Origin: Stomorhina lunata
Taxonomy: Eukaryota > Arthropoda > Insecta > Diptera > Rhiniidae
NCBI GenBank assembly: GCA_933228675.1
Contig: OW121742.1
Coordinates: 41,125,976-41,189,975 of the forward strand
Direction: 5' to 3'
Length of the DNA stretch: 64,000 nt
Part shown: positions 34,321 to 44,038 of the stretch, in pieces
How the letters are laid out: each line of letters opens with the position of its first letter
Numbering within the stretch: position 1 is the stretch's first letter
The notes under the pieces: generated by a model
What the model was told of the DNA's origin: nothing
What the model saw: the letters and a program-made list of their open reading frames with translations, nothing else
Databases searched by the model: none
Made by a program: the position numbers and the translations under genes

Positions 34321-34716
34321 ATCTAATAAATATAAAAATCAAAAATTGTTTGACATAAGAATAAATATAAAAATCAAAAATTGTTTGACATAAGAATTGA
34401 TTTCTGTTTTGAAAAATATTCCCAATATTTACAAAAATATTCCCAATGTTTACAAAAATAATAGTGTCGTGGCAACAATGTTCGAGATTATATTTCTTGG
34501 TTCTCTCGAACCATATATTTTGTTGCTATAAATGGGATTTTGATTTTTTTATTGCCTATTTTGTTTTTGTCTTTTCTTTAACAAAGAGACGCCAATTAAC
34601 TCTGTTAACATCCAAATTCCAACTGAATGATTTGAATACTCATTCTCATGAGTTTTATTAATGATCGTGGTATTTACGAAAATAAAAAAATTCATCGGCT
34701 CCTGGTGGTATGGGCT

Positions 34717-34799
34717 GCCAACTCCTGGTCTAGTGCGGTCTAGTAATGTTCCACTACTAATACATCTGTTTTTGTTAAATGGTTCTAATTTGGGGCTTA
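34717..34799. other. Short spacer left of the Tc1/mariner-like element
   Basis: About 80 bp between the foldback and the transposon, with no feature seen except a repeated GGTCTAGT(G/A) motif. Confidence 0.4.
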
Positions 34800-34801
34800 T
34801 A

Positions 34802-34840
34802 TCGGGTGTTTTTTATTGAGGTATAGAACTTTAAGTTGGC
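34802..34840 (+). repeat. Left terminal inverted repeat of the Tc1/mariner-like element
   Basis: TCGGGTGTTTTTTATTGAGG continuing to TATAGAACTTTAAGTTGG. It matches the complement of 36040-36078 with several differences, including the second base (C against A). Confidence 0.85.
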
Positions 34841-34913
34841 ATCACTTTTTTAACTGGCGGCCATTTTGTCAGCTGTCAAGTGATTAATATTTAGTTTGGT
34901 TTGTCATTTCATC

Positions 34914-35972
34914 ATGAACAGGTTGACAAAAGAACAACGCTTGCAAATCGTGCAAATTTATTTCGAAAATAATGGTTCAGTTCGCGAAGTTTACCGCAAG
35001 CTTCGTCCATTTTATGGTCGACATAATCGTCCATCAGAGCAATTAATTCGGTTAACGTTTACTCTATGTGATAATACGCATCCGCAGCGACGTCGAACAG
35101 TGCGCACCGAAGAAACAATTGCCGCTGTAGAGCAAAGTGTTGAAGAGGACCCGAATGAATCGATTCGCCACCGTGCACAGCAATTGGAGCTTTGTCCATC
35201 AACTTTATGGAAGATTTTGCGCAAAGATCTTGGCTTGCGACCTAACAAGATCCAGCTTGTGCAAGAATTAAGAGGCCATGCAATGCGTCGTGATTTTGGT
35301 GTATGGGCCGAAAATGAGATTGATCTCGATGCTGATTTTCATCGCAAAATTTTGTTCAGTGATGAGTCTCATTTTTGGTTGAATGGCTACGTCAACAAGC
35401 AAAATTGCCGCATTTGGAGTGAAGAGAATCCACATGAGACCCTTGAGACGCCATTACATCCACAAAAACTGACTGTTTGGTGTGCTCTATTGGCTGGTGG
35501 AGTCATTGGGCCATACTTCTTCCGAAATAATGCTGGAGAGTCAGTTACCATAAATGGAGACCGGTATAGAGCCATGATAACCGACTATTTTGTTCCCCAA
35601 TTGGATGGCATGAATGTGGATGAGTTGTGGTTCCAACAAGACGGCGCTACATGCCACACAGCGCACGTCACAATTGATTTATTGAAGGAAACATTCGATG
35701 AGCACATAATTTCGCGGAATGGACCTGTCAATTGGCCACCAAGATCGTGCGATTTGACACCACTGGATTATTTTCTTTGGGGATATGTGAAGTCGCTCGT
35801 CTACGCCAACAAACCAGAAACGTTAGGGGACTTGGAAGCCAACATTCGTGGCGTTATTGCCAACATACGGCCCCATATGCTCGAAAAAGTAGTTGAAAAT
35901 TGGACCTGTAGAATTGGCTTTATTCGAGCCAGCCGCGGCGGCCACATGCCCGAAATCATATTTAAACATTAA
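34914..35972 (+). CDS. Tc1/mariner-superfamily transposase
   Basis: 352 residues from the ATG at 34914; six codons further up the frame is open only from a TTG. The enzyme cuts and rejoins the element's ends at TA sites in the nucleus. The N-terminus (residues ~3-50, TKEQRLQIVQIYFEN) is a helix-turn-helix, and a second DNA-binding part follows at ~80-115. The catalytic triad is D150 (ILFSDESHF), D243 (WFQQDGATCH) and D280 (SCDLTPLDYF). The first two are 93 apart as in mariner; 36 residues separate the last two, against 34 in classic mariners and 37 in maT. It ends with an ordinary stop, with no frameshift or missing catalytic residue. Many arthropod genomes hold relatives with the RNGPVNWPPRSCDLTPLDY block. 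Confidence 0.95.
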   Translation: MNRLTKEQRLQIVQIYFENNGSVREVYRKLRPFYGRHNRPSEQLIRLTFTLCDNTHPQRRRTVRTEETIAAVEQSVEEDPNESIRHRAQQLELCPSTLWKILRKDLGLRPNKIQLVQELRGHAMRRDFGVWAENEIDLDADFHRKILFSDESHFWLNGYVNKQNCRIWSEENPHETLETPLHPQKLTVWCALLAGGVIGPYFFRNNAGESVTINGDRYRAMITDYFVPQLDGMNVDELWFQQDGATCHTAHVTIDLLKETFDEHIISRNGPVNWPPRSCDLTPLDYFLWGYVKSLVYANKPETLGDLEANIRGVIANIRPHMLEKVVENWTCRIGFIRASRGGHMPEIIFKH

Positions 35973-36039
35973 TGGCATAAAATTATCCTTCCAATAAAGC
36001 CAAATTGATGGACATCAAAGCGATTTTCTTGTGTTTTAT

Positions 36040-36078
36040 TTCAATTCGAAGTTCTATACCTCTAAAAAAAACACCCTA
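36040..36078 (-). repeat. Right terminal inverted repeat of the Tc1/mariner-like element
   Basis: The complement reads TAGGGTGTTTTTTTTAGAGG and continues to TATAGAACTTCGAATTG. It is the counterpart of 34802-34840. Confidence 0.85.
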
Positions 36079-37868
36079 TACAAGCTTCTTAGTACTAATA
36101 AATAGATTGGATAGAGATTTAGTTGTTACATCTACCAAGTACTATTTGTTTGTCAAATTTTCTGTACAACATCATACCAATCCACCTGTTATTTTTACCC
36201 ATATATATTTTTGTTGTTTTGCAATAATGCAAATAATATCGACAGGTAGTTGAGGACCCAGAACAAGAAATTTATCTAAAAGTCTAGCTATCGAATTGTA
36301 TTGGTATTTACCTTAAATGGACTACAAACAAAAAGCTCAAAATCGTAACGAAAGAGTTAAAGAAATGCGTGAGTCTATTTTGCACAAAATTATGGACAAA
36401 AAAAGAAAATGCTATTATTTACCTGCTTCTAATAAAAAAAAAAAAAACACCGAAGACAAAAGAATAAAATTGATCAGGAGGAGCAAAAAATGGGTAAAAA
36501 TGCACAAGGTAAGTAGAATTTAAGATTTATTTATAAGTAAAAAGAGAAGAGTTCAATAAATTTTCAGATTGTATGATAATAAGGATTAGTTCACCATTTA
36601 ACCACCCACATAATAATTGTCGCATCTTAAGGCAACACTTGAGTCCGAAAGGTACATACATATCTTCTGCATTTTATATCATATCCAAAAAAGGCATACA
36701 AATATTTAAGCAAACATTTTCTCTATAGATTTATTCAATCTCAAGTACAAATTTATTGCTATAAATCAAAGAAATCAAGTACTTTTTCATTCATTCATTC
36801 ATGCAATTTTTGCACAAAAGGAAAAATTAAAAAAAAATGTTGATATTTATGCACATTTCGTGCAACATGTTGGTTGCTTGGCTGGTTGCACTATAAATTA
36901 TTTGAAGGCAGAAAAAAAGCTTGACTCCAACCAAAGACAAAAGGAAATGCAAAATATTGTTAAATCAAAGAAAAGTGGTATATTTTTAAAACATATTTCT
37001 TATTTTTGTCATTTTATTTCTGTTTTTTTGTTGCCATATTTTTTTTTTCATCTTCTCTGGCTATTGCATTTAAATGATAAATAACATAAGAAAAAATGTC
37101 AAAAAATTAACAAGATATTATTTCAAGCCCCCACTCTCTATGGACCAAAAGACTCGTAGTTACCAGCAAAACAACCACTTCTTGTTTTCCTTTGTAGCCT
37201 TTACACAAAAAAAAAAAAAAAAAACCTAGCAGCCGTCTTGTGCTCCAGCTTCTGCTGCCTTGACCGGATTTTTTTTTTTTTTTTTTTGTTAATAAAGTGT
37301 CTTCGTTTAACTGACTGTATAAACAAGATTATGAGTATATTTGTACAAAAGATTAAAATTGAAGTATTGAGAGTAGATCGTTTCGTTCGTTTTCTGTACA
37401 TTTTAGCATATTCCGTATCATGATTTATGAGCAGCAAAGCAACAACATTTTTATATTGCCAAAGTCACACATTTACCACAATTTTCCACACACGCATGCA
37501 TCATCATGTTGCAACTTGCAAAGTCAGTCAGTCGCCAGCAACTAGATTTAACTTATGGAGTAGTGCTCCTACTTATATTTGTTTTGTCCACCATTGTAAG
37601 TTACTACCAATGCTGTGACTGATGCTGCTGTGCCACACCACATACATACATATAGTCCAGACACCACCACCTTCATGCTTTATGTTGCTTCTACTCTACC
37701 CTATCAATTGCTTAACATTATTTTTACATAATGATTAAAATGGAAAATCTAGCTTTTAAATGAAATTGTCAGGAATTTTGTGAATGATCTAAGGTGACCA
37801 GGGCATGAAACTAAACCTAGTAAAAAGTCTTTAGTTTGTCAAGATCACCTCAGCTCTACAGTTTTAGG
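36079..37868. other. AT-rich spacer with homopolymer runs
   Basis: No supported gene. There is a run of A near 37206-37224 and of T near 37268-37288. A 68-codon lysine-rich ORF at 36317-36523 has an ATG but no known domain, and its frame is closed by a stop just after a GTAAGT-like sequence. I leave it uncalled. Confidence 0.5.
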
Positions 37869-38812
37869 ATGACTCATCTGTTTAAAGTTTACTTAGAAGT
37901 TCAGGATGAATCAACTGTTTTAGGATGACTCAGAGATTGAATAACAACTTAGCAGTTTTAGAATAGCTCAGCTTTTAAAGATGACTCAGCATTTTAGGAT
38001 GACTCAGTAGTTTTAAAGATGACTCAGCACTTTAGCATGACTCAGTAGTTCTAGAATGACTCAGTAGTTTAAGGATGACTCAGTAGTTAAAAGATGTGTC
38101 CGCAGTTTTAGGATAGGTCAGCGATGAAGGAAAAACTCAGCAATTTAAAGATGACTCAGCATTTTAGGATGACTCAGTAGTTTTAAAGATGACTCAGCAC
38201 TTTAGCATGACTCAGTAGTTCTAGAATGACTCAGTAGTTTAAGGATGACTTAGTAGTTAAAAGATGTGTCCGCAGTTTTAGGATAGGTCAGCGATGAAGG
38301 AAAAACTCAGCAATTTAAAGATGACTCAGCATTTTAGGATGACTCAGTAGTTTTAAAGATGACTCAGCACTTTAGCATGACTCAGTAGTTCTAGGATTTA
38401 GGATAGGATTTTTTTTTAGGATTTTAGGATAGGTCAGCGTTGAAGGAAAAACTCAGCAATTTAAAGATGACTCAGCATTTTAGGATGACTCAGTTGTTTT
38501 AAAGATGACTCAGCACTTTAGCATGACTCAGTAGTTCTAGAATGACTCAGTAGTTTAAGGATGACTCAGTAGTTAAAAGATGTGTCCGCAGTTTTAGGAT
38601 AGGTCAGCGATGAAGGAAAAACTCAGCAATTTAAAGATGACTCAGCATTTTAGGATGACTCAGTAGTTTTAGGATGACTAAGTAGTTAAAAGATGACTCA
38701 GCAGTATTATGATAACTCAGGCTTTTAGGGAGTAGTCAGTAGTTTTATGGTGACTCAGCAGCTTAAGGATGACTCAGCAGTTTTAGGATGTTTAAGCAGT
38801 TCAAGATTGTTT
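37869..38812 (+). repeat. 19-bp TGACTCAG minisatellite with a 170-bp higher-order unit
   Basis: Units of about 19 bp read GATGACTCAGTAGTTTTAG or GATGACTCAGCA. I count about 28 copies of TGACTCA, roughly a third of them followed by GC. A larger unit that begins AGATGTGTCCGCAG recurs at 38092, 38262 (170 bp later) and 38578, with a shortened copy between. TGACTCA is the AP-1 core and ATGACTCAGCA is the NF-E2/Maf-type element; whether fly proteins bind here is unknown. Confidence 0.9.
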
Positions 38813-39083
38813 TCCCATTAATTTATTTTTTGACCCCTCAAAATGTTTCAAATTGTTTATTGTTTCTTATTTACTCCTTCTTCCCAGAATTGAGATTTGG
38901 CCACAAATTTCAGATATTTTCTTTCTTAAGACCCAACGAAGTCAATTGATTAAATATATTTATCTAAGTTTAGGGGTCGTGGCTTTGCTGAGATGTTTCA
39001 AGAGAGCCTCCAACAAAAGCTCATGAAAGTCCTAGCCAGTGACTTTCACGAGCCTTTGTTCGAGGCTCTCTTGCAATTTTAGA
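38813..39083. other. Insert between two TGACTCAG blocks, with a strong hairpin
   Basis: Unique DNA that splits the 19-bp repeat. It ends in the 75-bp inverted repeat at 38999-39073. Sequence following the insert (GTTTACTTAGAAGTTGAGG) resembles that at the start of the array near 37888, so this block sits between two copies of the array's left edge. Confidence 0.6.
38999..39073. repeat. 33-bp inverted repeat with a 9-nt loop
   Basis: CAAGAGAGCCTC (38999-39010) and GAGGCTCTCTTG (39062-39073) are perfect complements. The inner parts, 39011-39031 and 39041-39061, match at 18 of 21 positions. The loop is CTAGCCAGT. Two of the three mismatches would become G-U pairs in a transcript of the minus strand. 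It has the size of a microRNA precursor stem but might be a small foldback repeat; I have no evidence of transcription. Confidence 0.75.
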
Positions 39084-39235
39084 ATGTTTACTTAGAAGTT
39101 GAGGTTGAACCAACCGTTTGAGGATAACTCAGAGATTATTGAACAACTCAGCAGATTTTGGACGACTCAGCAGTTTTAGGATGATTCAGTAGTTTAAGGA
39201 CAAGTGAGTAGTTTTATGATGACTCAGTTCTTTAA
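39084..39235 (+). repeat. Short second TGACTCAG block
   Basis: Seven or so worn 19-bp units (GACGACTCAGCAGTTTTAG and similar). It leads straight into the reversed family A array. Confidence 0.7.
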
Positions 39236-40947
39236 GGTAATTTTTTTAAAAATTACTTATAAAAATAGTAAAATTTGGAAAACTTAAAAAACAGTAAAGT
39301 TTTAAAAAATTTCCTATAAAAATAGTATATTTTTGAAAAATTTCCTATAAAAGTAGTCAATTTGGAAAAATTTCCTATAAAAATAGCAATTTTTAAAAAA
39401 ATTTCTATAAAAACAGTCAATTTTTAAAAAAATTTCCTATAAAAATAGTCAATTTTTGAAAAATTTCCTATAAAAATAGTCAATTTTTTAAAAATTTCCT
39501 ATAAAAATAGTCAATTTTTAAAAAATTTCCTATAAAAGTAGTTAATTTTTAAAAAATTTCCTATAAAAATAGTAAATTTTTAAAAAATTTCCTATTAAAA
39601 TAGACAGTTTTTGAAAAATTTCCTATAAAAATAGTCACTTTTTGAAAAATTTTCTATAAAAATAGTCAATTTTTGAAAAATTTCCTATAAAAATGCTAAT
39701 CTTTTTAAAAATTACTTATAAAAATAGTAAAATTTGGAAAAACTTTCTAGAAAAATAGAAAAGTTTTAAAAAATTTCCTATAAAAATAGTAAAGTTTTAA
39801 AAAATTTCCTTTATAAATAGTAAATTTTTGAAAAATTTCCTATAAAAATAGTAAATTTTTTAAAAATTTCCTATAAAAAAAGGAAATTTTTGAAAAAATT
39901 CCTATAAAAAAAGTAAATTTTTGAAAAATTTCCTATAAAAATAGTAAATTTTTTAAAAATTTCCTATAAAAATAGTAAGTTTTTGAAAATTTTCCTATAA
40001 AAATAGTAAATTTTTGAAAAATTACCTATAAAACTAGTAAATTTTTGAAAAATTTCCTATAAAAAAAGTAAATTTTTGAAAAATTTCCTATAAAAATAGT
40101 AAATTTTTGAAAATTTTCCTATAAAAATAGAAAATTTTTGAAAAATTTCCTATAAAAATAGTAAATTTGTGAAAAATTTCCTATAAAAATAGTCAATTTT
40201 CAAAAAATTTCCTATAAATAGTCAATTTTCAAAAAATTTCCTATAAATAGTCAATTTTCAAAAAATTTCCTATAAATAGTCAATTTTCGAAAAATTTCCT
40301 ATAAATAGTCAATTTTCGCAAAATTTCCTATAAATAGTCAATTTTCAAAAAATTTCCTATAAATAGTCAATTTTCGAAAAATTTCCTATAAATAGTCAAT
40401 TTTCGCAAAATTTCCTATAAATAGTCAATTTTCAAAAAATTTCCTATAAATAGTCAATTTTCGAAAAATTTCCTATAAATAGTCAATTTTCGAAAAATTT
40501 CCTATAAATAGTCAATTTTCGAAAAATTTCCTATAAATAGTAAATTTTCGAAAAATTTCCTATAAATTGTCAATTTTCAAAAAATTTCCTATAAATAGTC
40601 AATTTTCGAAAAATTTCCTATAAATTGTCAATTTTCGAAAAAGTTCCTATAAATAGTCAATTTTCAAAAAATTTCCTATAAATAGTCAATTTTGAAAAAA
40701 TTTCCTATAAATAGTCAATTTTCAAAAAATTTCCTATAAATTGTCAATTTTCAAAAAAATTTCCTATAAATAGTCAATTTTCAAAAAATTTCCTATAAAT
40801 AGTCAATTTTAGAAAAATTTCCTATAAATTGTCAATTTTCGAAAAATTTCCTATAAATTGTCAATTTTCGAAAAATTTCCTATAAATAGTCAAATTTCGA
40901 AAAATTTCTTATAAATTGTCAATTTTCTATAAATAGTCAATTTTCGA
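39236..40947 (-). repeat. Family A array, reversed; 31-bp then 29-bp units
   Basis: From 39236 to about 40180 units are 31 bp with AAAAATAGTAAATTTTTG. From 40181 they are the 29-bp form (TTTCCTATAAATAGTCAA then TTTTCGAAAAA). The two subtypes meet without a spacer. Orientation is opposite to the arrays at 0.5-3.9 and 27.9-30.8 kb. Confidence 0.94.
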
Positions 40948-42145
40948 TAGTCGAGATATAGTTTATAACCCCTGGTCACCTTAATAGATCCCTTACACAG
41001 CTCGTGTGCAATTTCCATCTCCTCATTCCAATTTCAAAACCTCATCATTTTTGTATAGCAAATATTGTGTTGGACTTCATTTTTTTTTTTCATCTTTTAC
41101 ATCTTTAACTTTAACGCCCGCGTATTTGTACTTGCAAAATGCAACTTTTATGTAACAAAAACGACTGGCGGATGGATATTGCTAAGATAATGTTCAGTTT
41201 TATATGTGGCTTTCCTTTAAGTTAAATATAAAATAATAATAATATTGAATTTTACTTTCAGTAGGAGTTTTTGCCCTGCAGGATGCAATTGTCTGTTTTA
41301 AAAGCTCTTATTCTGACAATAATAAAACAAGTACAAACATGTTATTTTGTTTATAATGTTGTGTGTGCTGGATTCCACTGAATATATTGGATTTAGTCCT
41401 CCTGTTGGTTATTCATTCAGTTTTTCATTTTCATCATCTTATTGGCAGACAAAATGAAATATGAGTAGAATTTGGTTTTGGGGGCATGTAAGGGACTGAA
41501 AAGTTTTTTCCGACGGCTTTAAAACGTCTAGAATTTCTTTGGTAATATAAGCAAAGGAATCTTAAGACTTTCGAAAATGAAAGAACATTGTCGGCGGCCT
41601 TTTGTCGAACACACACTCATTCGACTTTGAACTCTTCTTTGGCTCTACTTTAATCATTTTGCTTAACTTTAAAGCATAAATTTAATATGATCACTTTTTT
41701 TATTTGCATGACGATACATCGATGTAATGATTTATTACATTGAGTATCCAGGAATAATGTAAATTGTTTAGTGGCTTGTATTTTGCAAGTCAGAAGCTGT
41801 TTTGCAAGGAGCACACACAAAAAAATGCGTTACAATAATGAGGTTAAGGTACGCGATAGCCAATTTCATTAAAAGTGCCCATAAATTGTTAAGGTAGAAA
41901 AAAAAACTACAACATAATAGTGCAATTTATATTTTAACAGATGTAAGTAGGATTGAAATAGTTTTGTAATAAATTTAATTAATTGTTATAGCCTGTGGAA
42001 AAAGGAAGTTGGTGGGAATGATAGTCATACAGGAAAGGCTACTGTGTTGTTAACGGGGTTTTTCTTAAAGCAGGGACTTTTTGTTAGCCTTTTTTCTTAT
42101 ATATATATATATAAAGTCTTAAAAAGAAGTTCAGAAATCTAAGAA
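40948..42145. other. AT-rich spacer
   Basis: No supported gene. A 60-codon minus-strand ORF at 41434-41616 has no recognisable domain. A TATATATATATATA run lies near 42098-42113, next to the following array. Confidence 0.5.
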
Positions 42146-43126
42146 AAATAAAAAAATAGGAATTTTTTGAAAAATTCCCTATAAAAATAGGATATTTTTG
42201 AAAAATTCCCCATAAAAATAGAAAAATTTTGAAAAACTCCCCATAAAAATAGGAAATTTTTGAAAAACTTCCCATAAAAATAGGAAATTTTTGAAAAATT
42301 CCCTATAAAAATAGGAAATTTTTGAAAAATTCCCCATAAAAATAGGAAATTTTTGAAAAATTCCCCATAAAAATAAGAAATTTTTGAAAAATTCCCTATA
42401 AAAATAGGATATTTTTGAAAAATTTCCTATAAAAATAGGAAATTTTTGAAAAATTTCCTATAAAAATAGGAAAGTTTTGAAAAACTTTTTATAAAAATAG
42501 GAATATTTTGACAAATTTTCTATAAAAATAGGAAATTTTTGAAAAATTTCCGATAAAAATATGAAAATTTTTAAAAATTTCCTACAAAAATATGAAATTT
42601 TTGAAAAATTTCCTATAAAAATATGAAATTTTTGAAAAATTTCCTATAAAAATAGGAAATTTTTGAAAAATTTCCTATAAAAATATGAAATTTTTGAAAA
42701 ATTTCCTATAAAAATATGAAATTTTTGAAAATTTTCCTATAAAAATTGGAAATTTTTTAAAAATTTCCTACAAAAATTGGAAATTTTTTAAAAATTTCCT
42801 ACAAAAATAGGAAATTTTTTAAAAATTTTCTACAAAAATAGGAAATTTTTGAAAAATTTCCTATAAAAATATGAAATTTTTGAAAAATTTTCTATAAAAA
42901 TAGGAAATTTTTGAAAAATTTCCTATAAAAATAGGAAATTTTTGAAAAATTTCCTATAAAAATAGGAAATTTTTGAAAAATTTTCTATAAAAATAGGAAA
43001 TTTTTGAAAAATTTCCTATAAAAATAGGAAATTTTTGAAAAATTTCCTATAAAAATAGGAAATTTTTGAAAAATTTCCCATAAAAATAGGAAATTTTTGA
43101 AAAATTTCCTATAAAAGTAGGAATTA
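42146..43126. repeat. 31-bp self-complementary form of family A
   Basis: About 32 units in which TAGGAAATTTTTG is followed by its complement AAAAATTTCCTATA and AAAA. Each unit is itself a nearly perfect inverted repeat, so the array has no real orientation. The last 300 bp are the most uniform. Confidence 0.92.
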
Positions 43127-44038
43127 CCACTGTTAGTTGTTGGTCACACATCTATAAAAATTACCTTCGTAAAAAATTTTAATAATAATTCGTTCTCAAT
43201 TAAACCCAATTTTAGTTCAAGAGCTTAATAATCTGACAATAAAAAGTAACTCAAGTGTTAAAAATTATTTTTAAATCCTCAGACAAACTAAATATTTATC
43301 AGCCAAAAACGACCTTCTTAAATAAAATGACAATTTATTTATTTGCTATTCTCATACTCATAATTGCAAGTATATTGCAAAATTAAATTTTAAAACAAAA
43401 TTTTGAAAATGATAAAAAAAATTTTCACACGATTTATGAATTTTTTTTTTTAAATAAAAACTTTAAGCCTCACATAAACATTAAAGGGGGTAATAAAACA
43501 ATCTCTTCTTTCCACAAAAAAAATCAAGTAAAGTTATCATTTTTGCCAACAAGTATTTACTCAGGTGTTTTATTTATTTTTGCTTTTGCTGGCTCTGATC
43601 AAACTCAAAGACTTCTCGTATGTGGAATAGGAAACCCGCGAAAAAAAGCACCCACTCTAGACAGGCGAAGTGTTGAAAACAACTGCATACACTCGTATTC
43701 TATGTTATGAGCTTATCAAAATTTAATTTATAGCAATAAAAATCGAAAAAAAAAAATATGAAATGAAAAGAATATTATAACTGGAGATTGTGTAATGAAA
43801 CTCAATATGGGGTTAGGAGCGTGGGAACAAATTACACCCACTAAAATTCTGAGAAAGTCTTAATTCCCTTCACTCAGTCACTCAATCATTTTGGCAAACA
43901 AAAACCTCAAAAAAGCTGAAATGGAAACGTGATGAAAAATAAAGTAAATTGTAATCTTCTGTAGAAGATTGTTAACACCCTATACGCGATAAATGGGCAT
44001 TATACCCTACATTCATTCATATTTACAAATGATGTTTG
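43127..44038. other. AT-rich spacer
   Basis: I see nothing in it beyond AT-rich DNA with A and T runs. Confidence 0.5.

Larger units (their letters stand above)
31503..34716. mobile_element. Foldback structure: two inverted copies of a unique-array-unique module
   Basis: The left arm (from 31503, AGCCCATAACACCAGAAG) and the right arm (from 34716 reversed, AGCCCATACCACCAGGAG) match over hundreds of bases: TTTTCGTAAA, CACGATCATTAATAA, TTCAGTT(A/G)GAATTTG and GAAATATAATCT(T/C)GAACATTG occur in order on opposite strands. Inside the arms lie family C arrays in opposite orientations (left about 430 bp, right about 1870 bp). Inside those is a second matching unique pair (AACTACATACCTATTTT, and CGG(T/C)AACTCTG at 32243-32255 and 32355-32366). 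The centre, about 32290-32325, is almost without a loop. Foldback (FB) elements of Drosophila also have long inverted arms that contain short tandem repeats, so this may be a relative. I see no ORF and no clear target duplication. Confidence 0.8.
34802..36078 (+). mobile_element. Tc1/mariner-superfamily transposon, apparently intact
   Basis: About 1277 bp with inverted ends: GGGTGTTTTTTATTGAGG on the left and, reversed, GGGTGTTTTTTTTAGAGG on the right, both continuing into TATAGAACTT. TA occurs just outside each end (34800-34801 and 36079-36080), as expected for this superfamily's TA target duplication. It has one uninterrupted transposase gene, and AATAAA sits at 35993-35998 before the right end. 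The end repeats differ at a few positions, so it is not brand new. Confidence 0.92.

Noticed and set aside
36317..36523. Lysine-rich 68-codon ORF
   Set aside because: No domain, a homopolymer A run inside, and no supporting gene structure; could be chance.
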